NCBI RefSeq assembly: GCF_000621965.1
Contig: NZ_JHWX01000012.1
Location: 54,712-118,711 of the forward strand
DNA: 64,000 nt
Origin: Methanobrevibacter wolinii SH
GTDB taxonomy: Archaea > Methanobacteriota > Methanobacteria > Methanobacteriales > Methanobacteriaceae
Direction of reading: 5' to 3'
The notes below the pieces were generated by a model. That model searched no databases. It was not told the DNA's origin and saw only the letters and a list, made by a program, of their open reading frames with translations. Every line of letters begins with the position of its first letter. The first letter of the stretch is position 1. This document shows, one piece after another, positions 27,421 to 37,484 of this stretch. Both the position numbers and the translations under genes were made by a program.

Positions 27421-28131
27421 ATGAAAAACAAAATAGAAATAAATGGTATACCTATAATTATTGAAAGAAAAAAGATAAAAAATATGTATTTACGTGTTTT
27501 ACCACCTAATGGTGAAGTTAAAATATCTGCACCATTATCTATTTCTCAAAAAAATATTATAAAATTTGCAGATTCAAAAACAAAATGGATAAAAAATAAA
27601 CAAAAAATTGTAATAAAAGAGTCAGAAAAAGCTAAAAAAAGAGAAATTAAATATATCACTGGAGAAACACATTATTTATGGGGAAAACCATACACTCTTC
27701 AAATTATTAATCAGAATAATGATTATAAAAATATTTTTATAAAAAATAATACTATTTATTTACCTGTTAAAGAAAATTCTAATTTTGAGAATCGAAAAAG
27801 AACAATGATTGAATGGTATAGAAAAGAGATTAAAATAAAAATACCTAATATTTTAGAAGAATGTATAAAAATTGTAGGAAAACATCCTAATGAGTGGAGA
27901 GTAAAAAATATGAAAACTCGTTGGGGAACATGTAATATACAAAAGAAAAGAATTTGGATAAACTTACAGTTATGTAAAAAATCTCCAGAATGTTTAAAAT
28001 ATGTAATTATTCATGAATTAACACATTTATATATCCCAAATCATGGAAAAGAGTTTAAAAATCTTATGAATAAATTTTATCCAAATTGGAAGGAAACTAA
28101 AAAATTATTAAACAAAGAAAAATATTATTAA
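27421..28131 (+). CDS. YgjP-type (M48-like, DUF45) metallopeptidase
   Basis: 236 residues; GTGAT lies three bases before the ATG. The zinc motif HELTH is in the context YVIIHELTHLYIPNHGKEF, giving HExxH and a following His eight residues on. Upstream are the family marks MKTRWGTCN and RIWINLQLCK. The family (SprT/WSS1-like YgjP) is annotated as metal-dependent hydrolase or protease; the true substrate is uncertain. It shares strand and close spacing with its neighbours on both sides. Confidence 0.88.
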   Translation: MKNKIEINGIPIIIERKKIKNMYLRVLPPNGEVKISAPLSISQKNIIKFADSKTKWIKNKQKIVIKESEKAKKREIKYITGETHYLWGKPYTLQIINQNNDYKNIFIKNNTIYLPVKENSNFENRKRTMIEWYRKEIKIKIPNILEECIKIVGKHPNEWRVKNMKTRWGTCNIQKKRIWINLQLCKKSPECLKYVIIHELTHLYIPNHGKEFKNLMNKFYPNWKETKKLLNKEKYY

Positions 28132-28280
28132 TTTAAATAAAAGAATAATTTTTTAATAAAAATAAAATATTTCTATTTTTTATAAAAATTTAAAAAATAA
28201 TTAATATTTTAAAGAAAATTTATTCTACAAAATTTCAATAAAGAAATAAGTTTAAGAAAAATAAATAAAATAGTGATTAA

Positions 28281-28946
28281 ATGTTTGAAAATTATCCAGA
28301 AGAACCTACAGATATTGCTAAAATAAATTCAGAAGAATATAATGGTAAGTTAATTGGAGAAAATGAAAGAGGATCAGTACACATACATGGACCATATGGT
28401 AATAAAAACTCTAAAGTAAAAATAGCTTATTTAATTGGTATGCATCCATTAGAAAGTAAATCACATAGAGCATTATTTGATACTATTTTAAGTGAAGATA
28501 CAAGTCTTAATTATAAATATTATATTTATAATATTAATGTTAAAAAAGAACTTGATAAAGAAACAGAAGGACGTATGGATGGTCAAAAATTAGCAAGAGA
28601 ATTTGTTGTTCCTCACGTTACAAGTAAAAAATATAATTTTGCAGTAGATATTCATGGAAATAAAGGTAAAGTAGGTCCTGGAAAATATGAAGAAAGTAAC
28701 TTTGTATTTGCACCTGGTTTTGATGATGAATCTGAAAAATATATGAATATATTACTTGAAAAAATAGAAGAAATAGTTTATTATGCTCCAGAGTATCGTA
28801 CTAGTCCACCATATATGACTTTACCAATTCTTGAAAGTGGAATTCCAACAGTAGTATATGAAACCTTTTCATATGAACCTATGAGTAAAACATATGATTT
28901 AGCAGATAAATTAGTAAAAACTATAGATAATATTAAATTTGAATAA
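28281..28946 (+). CDS. M14-like zinc hydrolase (succinylglutamate desuccinylase/aspartoacylase type)
   Basis: 221 residues; GTGAT precedes the ATG. The likely metal ligands are in LIGMHPLESKSHRAL (H-x2-E) and FAVDIHGNKG (His), matching the M14 deacylase order, and a later Glu (LPILESGIPTVVYETF) could be the catalytic base. The protein is short for the family, so it is probably a minimal member acting on a small amide or peptide. The substrate is not predictable. Confidence 0.7.
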   Translation: MFENYPEEPTDIAKINSEEYNGKLIGENERGSVHIHGPYGNKNSKVKIAYLIGMHPLESKSHRALFDTILSEDTSLNYKYYIYNINVKKELDKETEGRMDGQKLAREFVVPHVTSKKYNFAVDIHGNKGKVGPGKYEESNFVFAPGFDDESEKYMNILLEKIEEIVYYAPEYRTSPPYMTLPILESGIPTVVYETFSYEPMSKTYDLADKLVKTIDNIKFE

Positions 28947-29108
28947 ATTAAATTTAAAAAAAATCTATTTAACATTAAATTATCTAAAAATTAACCTTAA
29001 AGAATAAAAAAAACTAAAATACTTAAACTATAAAAAAACCATCAAAAACCCAAAATAAAAAATTAGCTTATCTAAAAAACTAAAAATAAAAAATAAAAAA
29101 CTATGAAA

Positions 29109-30107
29109 TTATTTCATAGCTTCTTCTACAGCAACTGCTACAGCAACAGTAGCACCTACCATTGGATTATTACCCATACCAATTAATCCCATCATTTCAA
29201 CATGAGCTGGTACAGATGAAGAACCTGCAAATTGTGCATCACAATGCATTCTTCCCATAGTATCAGTCATACCATAAGAAGCAGGTCCTGCTGCCATATT
29301 ATCTGGGTGAAGTGTTCTTCCAGTTCCTCCTCCAGAAGCAACTGAGAAATATTTTTTACCTTTTTCCATACATTCTTTTTTATAGGTTCCTGCTACAGGA
29401 TGTTGGAATCTAGTAGGATTTGTTGAGTTACCAGTAATAGAAACATCAACATCTTCAAGATGCATGATAGCTACACCTTCTCTAACATCATTTGCACCAT
29501 AACATTTAACTTTTGCTCTTTCACCATTAGAATATGCTTTTTCTTCAATAATATTAAGTTCATCAGTGAAATAATCAAAATCAGTTTTTACATAAGTAAA
29601 TCCATTGATTCTTGAAATAATTAAAGCTGCATCTTTTCCTAAACCATTTAATATAACCCTTAAAGGTTCTTTTCTAACTTTATTTGCAGAATTTGCAATA
29701 CCAATAGCTCCTTCAGCAGCAGCAAAACTTTCATGCCCTGCAAGGAATGCAAAACATTTAGTTTCTTCACTTAAAAGCATTGATGCAAGATTTCCATGAC
29801 CAAGACCTACTTTTCTATTATCTGCAACACTTCCAGGAATACAAAATGATTGCAATCCTTCACCTATTGCTTTTGCAGCATCAGATGCTTTAGTACATCC
29901 TTTTTTAATTGCAATTGCTGCACCAACAGTATAAGCCCAACATGCATTTTCAAAACATATAGGTTGAACATCTTTAACAATTTCATATGGATTAAATCCT
30001 TTTTCTTCACAGATAGATTTAGCTTCTTCTAAATCTTTAATACCATATTTATTAAGTACAGGGATAATTTGATCTATCCTTCTTTCATAACCTTCGAATA
30101 AACTCAT
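29109..30107 (-). CDS. GGGtGRT protein
   Basis: 332 residues; GAGGTTATT precedes the ATG. The signature SVASGGGTGRTLHPDNMA (about residues 257-274) names the family. Other conserved-looking parts are QPICFENACWAYTVGAA, FLAGHESFAAAEG and GMTDTMGRMHCDAQF, several with Cys or His. It follows the NifU-like gene after 14 bases, a pairing I know from other anaerobes, which suggests iron-sulfur or sulfur metabolism. The biochemical activity is not established. Confidence 0.9.
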   Translation of the reverse strand: MSLFEGYERRIDQIIPVLNKYGIKDLEEAKSICEEKGFNPYEIVKDVQPICFENACWAYTVGAAIAIKKGCTKASDAAKAIGEGLQSFCIPGSVADNRKVGLGHGNLASMLLSEETKCFAFLAGHESFAAAEGAIGIANSANKVRKEPLRVILNGLGKDAALIISRINGFTYVKTDFDYFTDELNIIEEKAYSNGERAKVKCYGANDVREGVAIMHLEDVDVSITGNSTNPTRFQHPVAGTYKKECMEKGKKYFSVASGGGTGRTLHPDNMAAGPASYGMTDTMGRMHCDAQFAGSSSVPAHVEMMGLIGMGNNPMVGATVAVAVAVEEAMK

Positions 30108-30121
30108 AATAACCTCTTCCC

Positions 30122-30814
30122 TTACTCATTTCTAGGATCTATTGTTTTAACAGCTTCATCAAATCTTCCATACTGACCACTTGCTTTCTCAATAGCTTCT
30201 TTTGGATCAATACCAGATTTAATATTGTCAATCATTTGTCCTATATTAATATATTTATATCCAATAATTTCATTATTTTCATCTAAACCTAATTCAGTAA
30301 TATAACCTTCTGTAAGTTCAAGATATCTAGGACCTTTACTTTTAGTACTGTAAATAGTACCTACTTGGCTCCTATGACCTTTACCTAAATCTTCAAGACC
30401 TGCCCCAATAGGGAGACCTCCTTCAGAAAAAGCAGATTGTGTTCTACCATAAGCAATTTGTAGGAATAATTCTCTCATAGCAGTGTTAATAGCATCACAA
30501 ACTAAATCAGTATTTAATGCTTCTAAAACTGTTTTACCTACTAATATTTCCCCTGCCATAGCTGCAGAATGAGTCATTCCAGAACAACCAATAGTTTCAA
30601 TTAATGCTTCTTCAATAATTCCATTTTTAACATTTAAGGTTAATTTACAAGTACCTTGTTGAGGTGCACACCAACCAATACCATGAGTTAAACCAGAAAT
30701 ATCTTTAATTTCTTTAGATTGCACCCATTTACCTTCTTCAGGTATCGGTGCTGGTCCATGATTAGCTGCTTTAGCAACAGGACACATATTCTCTACTTCA
30801 GTTGAATATATCAT
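30122..30814 (-). CDS. NifU/IscU-like iron-sulfur scaffold protein
   Basis: 230 residues. The IscU-like fold shows three candidate ligand positions: Cys in GWCAPQQGTCKL, Cys in ETIGCSGMTHSAAMAG and Cys in TDLVCDAIN. Extra N- and C-terminal segments (first 50 and last 70 residues) make it longer than IscU (about 130). It is upstream of and surely co-transcribed with the GGGtGRT gene. No IscS partner is in the window. Two Met starts are possible; the first is preferred because AAAGGT lies upstream. Confidence 0.85.
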   Translation of the reverse strand: MIYSTEVENMCPVAKAANHGPAPIPEEGKWVQSKEIKDISGLTHGIGWCAPQQGTCKLTLNVKNGIIEEALIETIGCSGMTHSAAMAGEILVGKTVLEALNTDLVCDAINTAMRELFLQIAYGRTQSAFSEGGLPIGAGLEDLGKGHRSQVGTIYSTKSKGPRYLELTEGYITELGLDENNEIIGYKYINIGQMIDNIKSGIDPKEAIEKASGQYGRFDEAVKTIDPRNE

Positions 30815-31173
30815 CTTTTCATACCTTTTAAATTTTTAAAATTTACAATATAAAGTATTATAATAATACATACTAATTCTTTAATTTAATTAGTTTTCTT
30901 TTTTATATAAATTAAAAAATTTATTAAAAAATAAATAAAAATAACAATTTAATATTTGATAATAATCATTTAAAAAATTTATGTAAATTATCTTAAAATA
31001 TATTGTATAATATTTTAAACATTTAAAAAAAATAAACTAAAAAAAATAAATAGATAAAATACTTAAAATAAAAAAATAAATCTTTAAAATTAAAAATAAA
31101 GAATTTTATTAAAGAATTTACAATATAATAAAATAAAAAATTATTTAAATTGACATTACCAAAATTTAACTTA
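30815..31173. other. AT-rich divergent spacer, no gene seen
   Basis: About 360 bases between divergent nifU-like and trkH genes, which must hold both promoters. A minus-strand frame at 31023-31208 is a Phe/Lys/Asn-rich product of A/T sequence and is not convincing. Confidence 0.5.
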
Positions 31174-32655
31174 ATGAGATATATTAACAAAATGGATTTA
31201 AAAATCATAACCCACTACTTTGGGAAAATGATGCAATTAGTAGGAATAGCATTACTTGTTCCTATAATAATTGCAATTATTTATAAAGAAACACCTGAAA
31301 TTTTAGTGTTTTTTACAGTTTGTATTATTTCAATAATAATAGGGACTGCACTTTCTAAAATTTCAGTTAAATCCTCAAATATTCGATTAAAACATGCAAT
31401 GATTGTTTCTACATTAGCATGGATTTGGGCTAGTTTTTTAGGTGCAATTATAATGAAATTAACCTTACAAATGCCTATATTAGATGGAATGTTTGAAAAT
31501 ATGTCCTCATGGACAGGTACTGGATTATGTTTATTTAGTAATATTGAAATATATCCAAAATCATTACTATTTTTAAAAAGTTATGAAGGATGGTTAGGTG
31601 GTTTAGGAATAGTAATTTTAAGTATAGGTGTTCTTATACAGCCAGGAACAGCTGCTGCTAAATTATATAAATCTGAAGCAAGAGAAGAAAGGATTAAACC
31701 TAGTTTAGTAAATACAATGCAGAAAACAATTGAAATATATGTAATTTATACTCTCATTGGAATAGGAATGTATCTTCTTGCAGGAATGCCTTTATTTGAT
31801 TCAATAAATCTTTGTTTTGCTACAATTTGTACTGGTGGTATGAGTATTAAAAATGCTAATGTTGGATACTACCATAACAATATTATAAACATTATAACTA
31901 TCATAATAATGATATTAGGTGCTATAAGTTTTCAAGTACATTATAAAGTATATAAAACAAAAGGAAAAGCAATACTTGAAGATGTACAATTTAAAACACT
32001 TATAGTAACTATTGTAACAATAAGTATTATAATTTACTTCCTTACAAAAACAGTACCTATGCATATTATATTTACTGTAATATCTGCAATAACCTCTACT
32101 GGTGCAACAATTATAACAACTAATAATTTATTAAATTGGGGAGACACTTCATTAATATTTATTATGGCATTAATGTTAATAGGAGGTTCTTCTGGTTCTA
32201 CAGTAGGAGGTTTAAAAGTAATTCGTATTATTACAGTATTAAAAGGAGTTCAAAAAAATATTAAAGAAATATTAGCTCCTGAAGGAAGTATAATTAAATT
32301 AAAAATTGAAGGTACTGAAATCTCAATAGAAGCAGTTAAAGAAGCAGGAACATTTATTTTTATGTTCTTTATCTTAATATTCATTAGTTGGATTGTATTA
32401 ATTTTACATGGATACAATGGATTATATAGTTTATTTGAAGTAGTATCTGCAGCAACAAATAATGGATTAAGTACAGGAATTACTAGTGTAACAATGGCTC
32501 CAAGTATTAAGGTTACTATGATTTTAGATATGTTAATGGGTAAACTTGAAATTGTTCCAGTCTTAGTAACAATAGGTGGATTCATTGAATTATTTAAAAT
32601 TTCAAAAACACAAAAAAATAAAATTCGCTCCAAATTTAAAAAAGATGAAGCTTAA
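31174..32655 (+). CDS. trkH: TrkH-type potassium transporter, membrane subunit
   Basis: 493 residues from the ATG at 31174; a TTG at 31150 would add eight residues with no better signal. It has about ten to twelve hydrophobic segments. Pore-loop signatures are MSSWTGTGLCLF, ATICTGGMS, TSTGATI and SAATNNGLSTG, matching the four-fold selectivity filter of Trk/Ktr channels, and GGSSGSTVGGLKVIRI is the family's conserved loop. It imports K+ and needs a TrkA/KtrA-type cytoplasmic ring, which is not adjacent. Confidence 0.93.
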   Translation: MRYINKMDLKIITHYFGKMMQLVGIALLVPIIIAIIYKETPEILVFFTVCIISIIIGTALSKISVKSSNIRLKHAMIVSTLAWIWASFLGAIIMKLTLQMPILDGMFENMSSWTGTGLCLFSNIEIYPKSLLFLKSYEGWLGGLGIVILSIGVLIQPGTAAAKLYKSEAREERIKPSLVNTMQKTIEIYVIYTLIGIGMYLLAGMPLFDSINLCFATICTGGMSIKNANVGYYHNNIINIITIIIMILGAISFQVHYKVYKTKGKAILEDVQFKTLIVTIVTISIIIYFLTKTVPMHIIFTVISAITSTGATIITTNNLLNWGDTSLIFIMALMLIGGSSGSTVGGLKVIRIITVLKGVQKNIKEILAPEGSIIKLKIEGTEISIEAVKEAGTFIFMFFILIFISWIVLILHGYNGLYSLFEVVSAATNNGLSTGITSVTMAPSIKVTMILDMLMGKLEIVPVLVTIGGFIELFKISKTQKNKIRSKFKKDEA

Positions 32656-32948
32656 CTTCTCTTTTATAAATTTCAATTATTTTAAAAAAACTACTCTTTT
32701 TATAAAAAACTTATTTAAATAATATAAAAAATATTAAAAACTAATTTTAAATATTATTAAGTAATTAAAGTTCTAAAAATCATGTTACTTTAATAATTAA
32801 AATGATATACAAAAATATAAAATTAATTTATTAAAAAACATATTATTAATAAAAATATAAACAAAAAAAGCATTGAAAACTTAATTTATAATAAAAAAAC
32901 TAAAAAATTTAAAAAAACAAAAAATAGCTAAAAATATATTAGAAAAAT
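32656..32948. other. AT-rich spacer between convergent genes
   Basis: Nothing beyond poly-T runs after trkH (cttctcttttataaatttca at about 32656-32675 and following) that could end transcription. Confidence 0.4.
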
Positions 32949-33221
32949 CTATAAATGACTTTCTAATATTTTTAAAGTGTTTACATTTGCTTTTAAGTCA
33001 GCACCTTTTAATTCTTCTTTAATTTGATCAATATTATCATAAGCATCTAAGAATAAAATATGATGACTAGTTGTTCCAGAAACATCTAAAATAGCAATCT
33101 CATCATTAGGATTAATAGTTTCTCTTTTATCTACTGCTGCTTTAAATTTTACATAAGGTGCAAAATCTTCTGGAATTTCTTTATATTTAAAAATTTGATA
33201 TAAGGTTGCCATAAACATAAT
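32949..33221 (-). CDS. Small conserved-looking methanogen protein, unknown
   Basis: 90 residues from the ATG at 33221, since GGTGAT lies four bases upstream; a TTG at 33233 is part of that site. It begins MFMATLYQIFKYKEIPEDFA and has a beta-rich middle (NDEIAILDVSGTTSHHILFLD) and a helical end. It is soluble, with a His-His pair but no further metal motif. I cannot name the family. Probably single-gene transcription. Confidence 0.72.
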   Translation of the reverse strand: MMFMATLYQIFKYKEIPEDFAPYVKFKAAVDKRETINPNDEIAILDVSGTTSHHILFLDAYDNIDQIKEELKGADLKANVNTLKILESHL

Positions 33222-33385
33222 TATCACCAACAATTAATTATTAACCTTTTTAATATATATAGTTTTATACTATACAAACAATTTTTTATATACTTAAACA
33301 ATGATTTATCTCTAAATTTTTAGATAAATATTTAAAAAAATTATTCACTTAATAATAAGTAAATAATCTAAATTAACTATTGAAT

Positions 33386-34393
33386 TTAATCGCCATTTCC
33401 ATAAACAAAGCAAGTACTTACTTTTTTACTATAACAATTACTGCAACCTTTACATTTAGTTTTTCCAGTGCCATTTATTTTCCATTCTTTTAAGAAATCA
33501 GGTTGAGCAACAAATGGTTTAGACATTGAGAAAAATTCAATATTTGTAGTATTTAAAATATTGTTTATAGTATCCATATCATTAAGTCTTCCACCTAAAA
33601 TAACTGGAATATTAAGTTCTCCACTTAATTTATCTGCATATGTAAGAAATGGGTGTTTACCGTCATTTGTTGAAAATGTATTAGTACGAGCAGTTAATTG
33701 TATACTATCTGCACCATATTTTTCAAGTAATTTACACATTTCCATACTTTCTTCAAAACTAATTCCACCTTTTCTTCCATCACTTGGATTTAATTTACAA
33801 TTAATATGGATATTATAATTACTTTTAATAACTTTAAGAATCTCAAGAATAATCCTCATACGGTTAAAAGTATCTCCACCATAATTATCTTCTCTTTGAT
33901 TAAAATAAGGATTAATAAAATTACTAAGATAAAAATTATTACCCATATTAATTTGAATACCATCAAATCCAGCAAATTCAAATTTTTTAGCAGCCATAAT
34001 AACATCAGTTTGTAAGTGTCTAATACCTTCAATACTTATATTATTAGGTTCAACTTTTTGATTAAGACCATCATTGTACCAGAAGAATGCCAATTGTCCA
34101 AAAATAGGAACATCATATTGATGGACTAAACTAGTAATTTCTTGATAATCTTTAAAAAATCCTTTATAATTCATATCGGTTGAATAATCTGCAAATCTAT
34201 CCCTTGGATCTAAACAGAATAATTCTGAATTAATTAACCCAACTCCGCTTTTTGCGATTTGTTCATATCTATCAAAAACCGCCTGGTTTAGGAAACCTTC
34301 ATTATTTCTTTGAGATTCCCACATTCCTGAACGGATTATATGACTTTTAAGTTCAAAGTCTCCGAATTTACATTTATCAAATATATCTTTCAC
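33386..34393 (-). CDS. Old Yellow Enzyme-family FMN oxidoreductase
   Basis: 335 residues from a GTG at 34393, set by GGTGAT five bases upstream; the GTG at 34402 lies inside that site. The TIM-barrel markers are FGDFELKSHIIRSGMWE, FGQLAF, GFDGIQINMGNNFYLSNFINPYFN, QREDNYGG and a C-terminal phosphate-binding EFFSMSKPFVAQP. The usual catalytic H-x2-H is replaced by QINMG, so the substrate differs from typical ene-reductases. It ends CKGCSNC plus two more Cys, a reduced form of the 4Fe-4S site of 2,4-dienoyl-CoA reductase relatives. Confidence 0.85.
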   Translation of the reverse strand: MKDIFDKCKFGDFELKSHIIRSGMWESQRNNEGFLNQAVFDRYEQIAKSGVGLINSELFCLDPRDRFADYSTDMNYKGFFKDYQEITSLVHQYDVPIFGQLAFFWYNDGLNQKVEPNNISIEGIRHLQTDVIMAAKKFEFAGFDGIQINMGNNFYLSNFINPYFNQREDNYGGDTFNRMRIILEILKVIKSNYNIHINCKLNPSDGRKGGISFEESMEMCKLLEKYGADSIQLTARTNTFSTNDGKHPFLTYADKLSGELNIPVILGGRLNDMDTINNILNTTNIEFFSMSKPFVAQPDFLKEWKINGTGKTKCKGCSNCYSKKVSTCFVYGNGD

Positions 34394-34803
34394 ATTAATC
34401 ACCGACTATAAAAACTATATAATTAATTAATATATTCAAATATATAAATTTAATGTATTAATAAATTAAGAAAATATAAAAACTTAAAAAAATATCTATT
34501 TTTTATATAAATATAAAGAGTATTTTAATATATGGAAATTAAATTTAAGAAAGTTTATTTTATAAATTAAGAAAATTTCAAAATAGTTAAAGAAATAATA
34601 ATAAATCTTAAAAGGAATTTAATAAATTAAATTTATAATTTGTATTAATACTAATAGAATCAATTTTAATTAAATAAATGAAAAATTTAAACATATAAAT
34701 AACATAGATATAAACTAAATTTAACTTAATTTAATAAAAAATAAATTAAAATTTTACCATGCTTAAATTCAAAAAATTATTAAATTATTAAGAGTGGATA
34801 AAA
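34394..34803. other. AT-rich divergent spacer
   Basis: About 400 bases between the Old Yellow Enzyme gene and the MFS gene. It must carry both promoters; I see no palindrome or reading frame. Confidence 0.5.
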
Positions 34804-36177
34804 ATGAAACTGAAAAAATCGGATTATATTATTATAATATCATTTATAGCTTCTTTTATTGCAGCATTCATATCAGCAGCACCTGCAGTTGCACTTCCCC
34901 AATTAGCAGAAGAATTTAATTTAAATAATATTATGCAGAATTGGGTAATAAATATATTTTTATTTACTGTTGCAATAACTGCTGTACCTCTTGGAAAATT
35001 CTCAGGGAAAAATGGAATCAAGAAAACATTAAATTTAGGATTAATTATATTTTTAATTGGAACAATAATTACTACTTTTGCAAATTCATACATAACATTA
35101 TTAATATTTAGAGCAATACAAGCCATTGGTACAGCAATGATTTATAACACACAAACAAGTATTGTTGTATTAGCTGTAGAAGAAAAAAATCGAGGAAAAG
35201 CATTAGGAATCATAATATCTGGAGTATACATTGGACTTGCAATTGCACCATTCATTAGTGGAATATTAACATATAATTTTGGTTGGAGAACTATTTTTTA
35301 CTTTACAATTCCATTTACATTAATTGCATTGTTTTTATCATTATCTAAAGTCAAAGATGAATGGAATATGTATGAAAATGAAACTTATGACAAAATTGGA
35401 TCTATACTATATATAATTGGGATATTCTTTTTTATTTACGGATTTACAATCTTAAATCAAATAAAAGGAATATTATTTACAATAATTGGTATTATATTCT
35501 TATTTATATTTGTTATAACAGATTTAAAAGTAAAAGACCCAATATTTAATCTTAAATTATTTAAAAATAAAAGATTTTCATCATCAAACATTGCATCATT
35601 AATAAGTTACATTGCAACATTTGTAGTAACTTATATACTTAATTACCATTTTCAATATATTTTAAACTTAAATTCACAAACAACTGGAATATTACTTGTG
35701 ATAACACCAGTAATAATGGCAATTATATCACCATTTTCAGGAAAATTCTCAGATAAAATAGATTCACAAAAATTAGCTGCAATTGGAATGAGTTTTGTAA
35801 CTATTGCACTGTTTATATTAATATTTTTAAATAAATCTACCCCATTATGGATAATATTTATTGCAATGATATTACAAGGTTTAGGTTATGGAATATTCTC
35901 ATCCCCAAATACAAATATGATAATGAGCTCAGTTCCACCAGAAGAAACACCAAGTGCATCAGTATCTATTACAGTAATGAGAGTAATAGGTCAAACTATG
36001 AGTCTTGCTATGTTAACTATAATATTTGCAATAATAATGGGTGATGTACCAATAATTCCAAAATACTTTAATTTATTAACAGAAAGCTCACAAATAGCAT
36101 GTATAATATCTACAATATTATGTTTTATTGCAGTTATAATCTCACTTATAGGTATTAATGAAAAAAATGAAATTTAA
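34804..36177 (+). CDS. MFS transporter, DHA2-like drug/metabolite exporter
   Basis: 457 residues; GAGTGGAT precedes the ATG. About 14 hydrophobic segments, the number typical of DHA2. The loop between TM2 and TM3 reads GKFSGKNGIKKTLNLG, and motif C-like IISGVYIGLAIAPFISGIL lies near TM5. A related motif, GKFSDKIDSQKLAAIG, sits in the second half. Substrate unknown; proton-driven efflux is the family rule. Divergent from an oxidoreductase, with no regulator next to it. Confidence 0.87.
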   Translation: MKLKKSDYIIIISFIASFIAAFISAAPAVALPQLAEEFNLNNIMQNWVINIFLFTVAITAVPLGKFSGKNGIKKTLNLGLIIFLIGTIITTFANSYITLLIFRAIQAIGTAMIYNTQTSIVVLAVEEKNRGKALGIIISGVYIGLAIAPFISGILTYNFGWRTIFYFTIPFTLIALFLSLSKVKDEWNMYENETYDKIGSILYIIGIFFFIYGFTILNQIKGILFTIIGIIFLFIFVITDLKVKDPIFNLKLFKNKRFSSSNIASLISYIATFVVTYILNYHFQYILNLNSQTTGILLVITPVIMAIISPFSGKFSDKIDSQKLAAIGMSFVTIALFILIFLNKSTPLWIIFIAMILQGLGYGIFSSPNTNMIMSSVPPEETPSASVSITVMRVIGQTMSLAMLTIIFAIIMGDVPIIPKYFNLLTESSQIACIISTILCFIAVIISLIGINEKNEI

Positions 36178-36380
36178 TAGGTATTAAAGATTTTATAAAA
36201 AATAAAAAGAGAGTAGAAATAAACTGAAATTTTATAAAAAAATTATAAAAAAATAAAAAGAGAGTAGAAATAACTTAAATAAAAAGAATAAAAAGAAATA
36301 AGAAAGAATAAATAGAAATAAATAGAGATAAAAAAATAGATATAATTTATAAATAAATTAAATTACGATGTGGGATTAAA

Positions 36381-36740
36381 ATGGGAATATTTTCTAGGAA
36401 AACTGAAGAAGAAAAAAAGAATGATGAAATTCTTAAAGAATTACTCGGTGGATTTACAAGTAATGATGCATTTAAAGAAAAACTTGAAAAACATGGATTA
36501 AATCCTTACACTGCAAATACTTACTATAAAAAAGTATTACAGCATGAATTAAAAAACAAGAAATTAAAACCAAAGAATATTGAAAAAAGATTAGATGAAC
36601 TATTGGATTTTGATGTAGAACTTTTATATAATAAATTTAAAAATTTTGGACTTGATACAAGTAATTTTAAAACACAAAAAGATATTGACAATGTATTAAA
36701 AGAACTAAAATCAAAAGCCAATAAAAAAATAAAAAATTAA
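36381..36740 (+). CDS. Small basic helical protein, unknown
   Basis: 119 residues; GTGGGATT precedes the ATG. It begins MGIFSRKTEEEKKNDEILKE, then alternates charged helices with a repeated pattern in its middle (LEKHGLNPYTANTYYKK and FKNFGLDTSNFKTQKD), which may be two copies of a small helical module. It is soluble. I recognise no family; the short duplicated repeats upstream (36186-36270) are noncoding. Confidence 0.7.
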   Translation: MGIFSRKTEEEKKNDEILKELLGGFTSNDAFKEKLEKHGLNPYTANTYYKKVLQHELKNKKLKPKNIEKRLDELLDFDVELLYNKFKNFGLDTSNFKTQKDIDNVLKELKSKANKKIKN

Positions 36741-36930
36741 ATTTTATTAATTTAATTTTTATTAAAAAGTTAATTTTACAAACTTAATTTTTTTACTAGA
36801 AATTATCATATTTAAGATTTAATTTTAATCTAATTTTCTTACTAGAAATTATCACATTAAATAGTTAAATTGCAATTATTTTTAAAATAAAAATTAAAGA
36901 TTAAACAAATTTAAATTTAAAAAAATATAA

Positions 36931-37021
36931 CTTTGTTGAAATTTCTAGAATAAACTTTCTCAAAAATTGATTTTCAAGTATTAACTAAATTTAAATTTTT
37001 ATAAAAAATAGTTTTCAACAG
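36931..37021. mobile_element. Short inverted-repeat element (MITE-like), copy C
   Basis: 91 bp from ctttgttgaaat to gttttcaacag, flanked on both sides by the direct repeat aatataa (36924-36930 and 37022-37028), which looks like a target duplication. The core matches copies B and D closely. It ends about 40 bases before the DUF3795 gene and may carry part of that gene's promoter. Confidence 0.72.
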
Positions 37022-37062
37022 AATATAAATACTTTAAATTTTTAGACTTTAAAGGTGTAATT

Positions 37063-37473
37063 ATGAAAATGCCTACAAAAATTGAAACCATAATGTTTGC
37101 ACCATGTGGTATGAACTGTCAACTATGTGAAAAACACTTAAATAAAACAAATCCTTGTCCTGGATGTTTAATTAAAAGTTCAAATAAAACTAAAAGTGTT
37201 TTAAAATGTAAAATAAGAGAATGTCTTAATAAAAAAACATTTAAATATTGTGGAAGATGTAGTGAATTTCCATGTAAACTAATTAAAAAACAAGATAAAA
37301 ACAATAGAAAACGTTATAATTACTCATCACTTGAAAGTGCTAAAAGAATTAAAAATACAGGTATAAATAAAATGATGAATAAAGATATGGAAAAATGTAC
37401 TTGTAATAAATGTAATGGAATAATAGCAATACAAACTAAAGAATGTAGTGAATGTGGAAAGAAATTTAATTAA
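37063..37473 (+). CDS. DUF3795 cysteine-rich protein
   Basis: 136 residues; GGTGTAATT precedes the ATG. It begins with APCGMNCQLCEKHL, the DUF3795 signature, followed by CPGC, CKIREC, KYCGRCSEFPC and a C-terminal zinc-ribbon-like pair (CTCNKC, then CSECGKKF). About 17 Cys residues suggest zinc or iron-sulfur binding. The tail ribbon looks like an addition to the core domain. Function unknown; common in anaerobes. Confidence 0.85.
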   Translation: MKMPTKIETIMFAPCGMNCQLCEKHLNKTNPCPGCLIKSSNKTKSVLKCKIRECLNKKTFKYCGRCSEFPCKLIKKQDKNNRKRYNYSSLESAKRIKNTGINKMMNKDMEKCTCNKCNGIIAIQTKECSECGKKFN

Positions 37474-37484
37474 AATTTAAAAAA

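Noticed and set aside
31023..31208. Minus-strand frame encoding a Phe/Leu/Tyr-rich product
   Set aside because: It is A/T-driven, overlaps the trkH start and its promoter region, and has no ribosome binding site.
32250..32633. Minus-strand frame of 127 codons inside trkH
   Set aside because: It is antisense to a well-conserved transporter and has no family resemblance.
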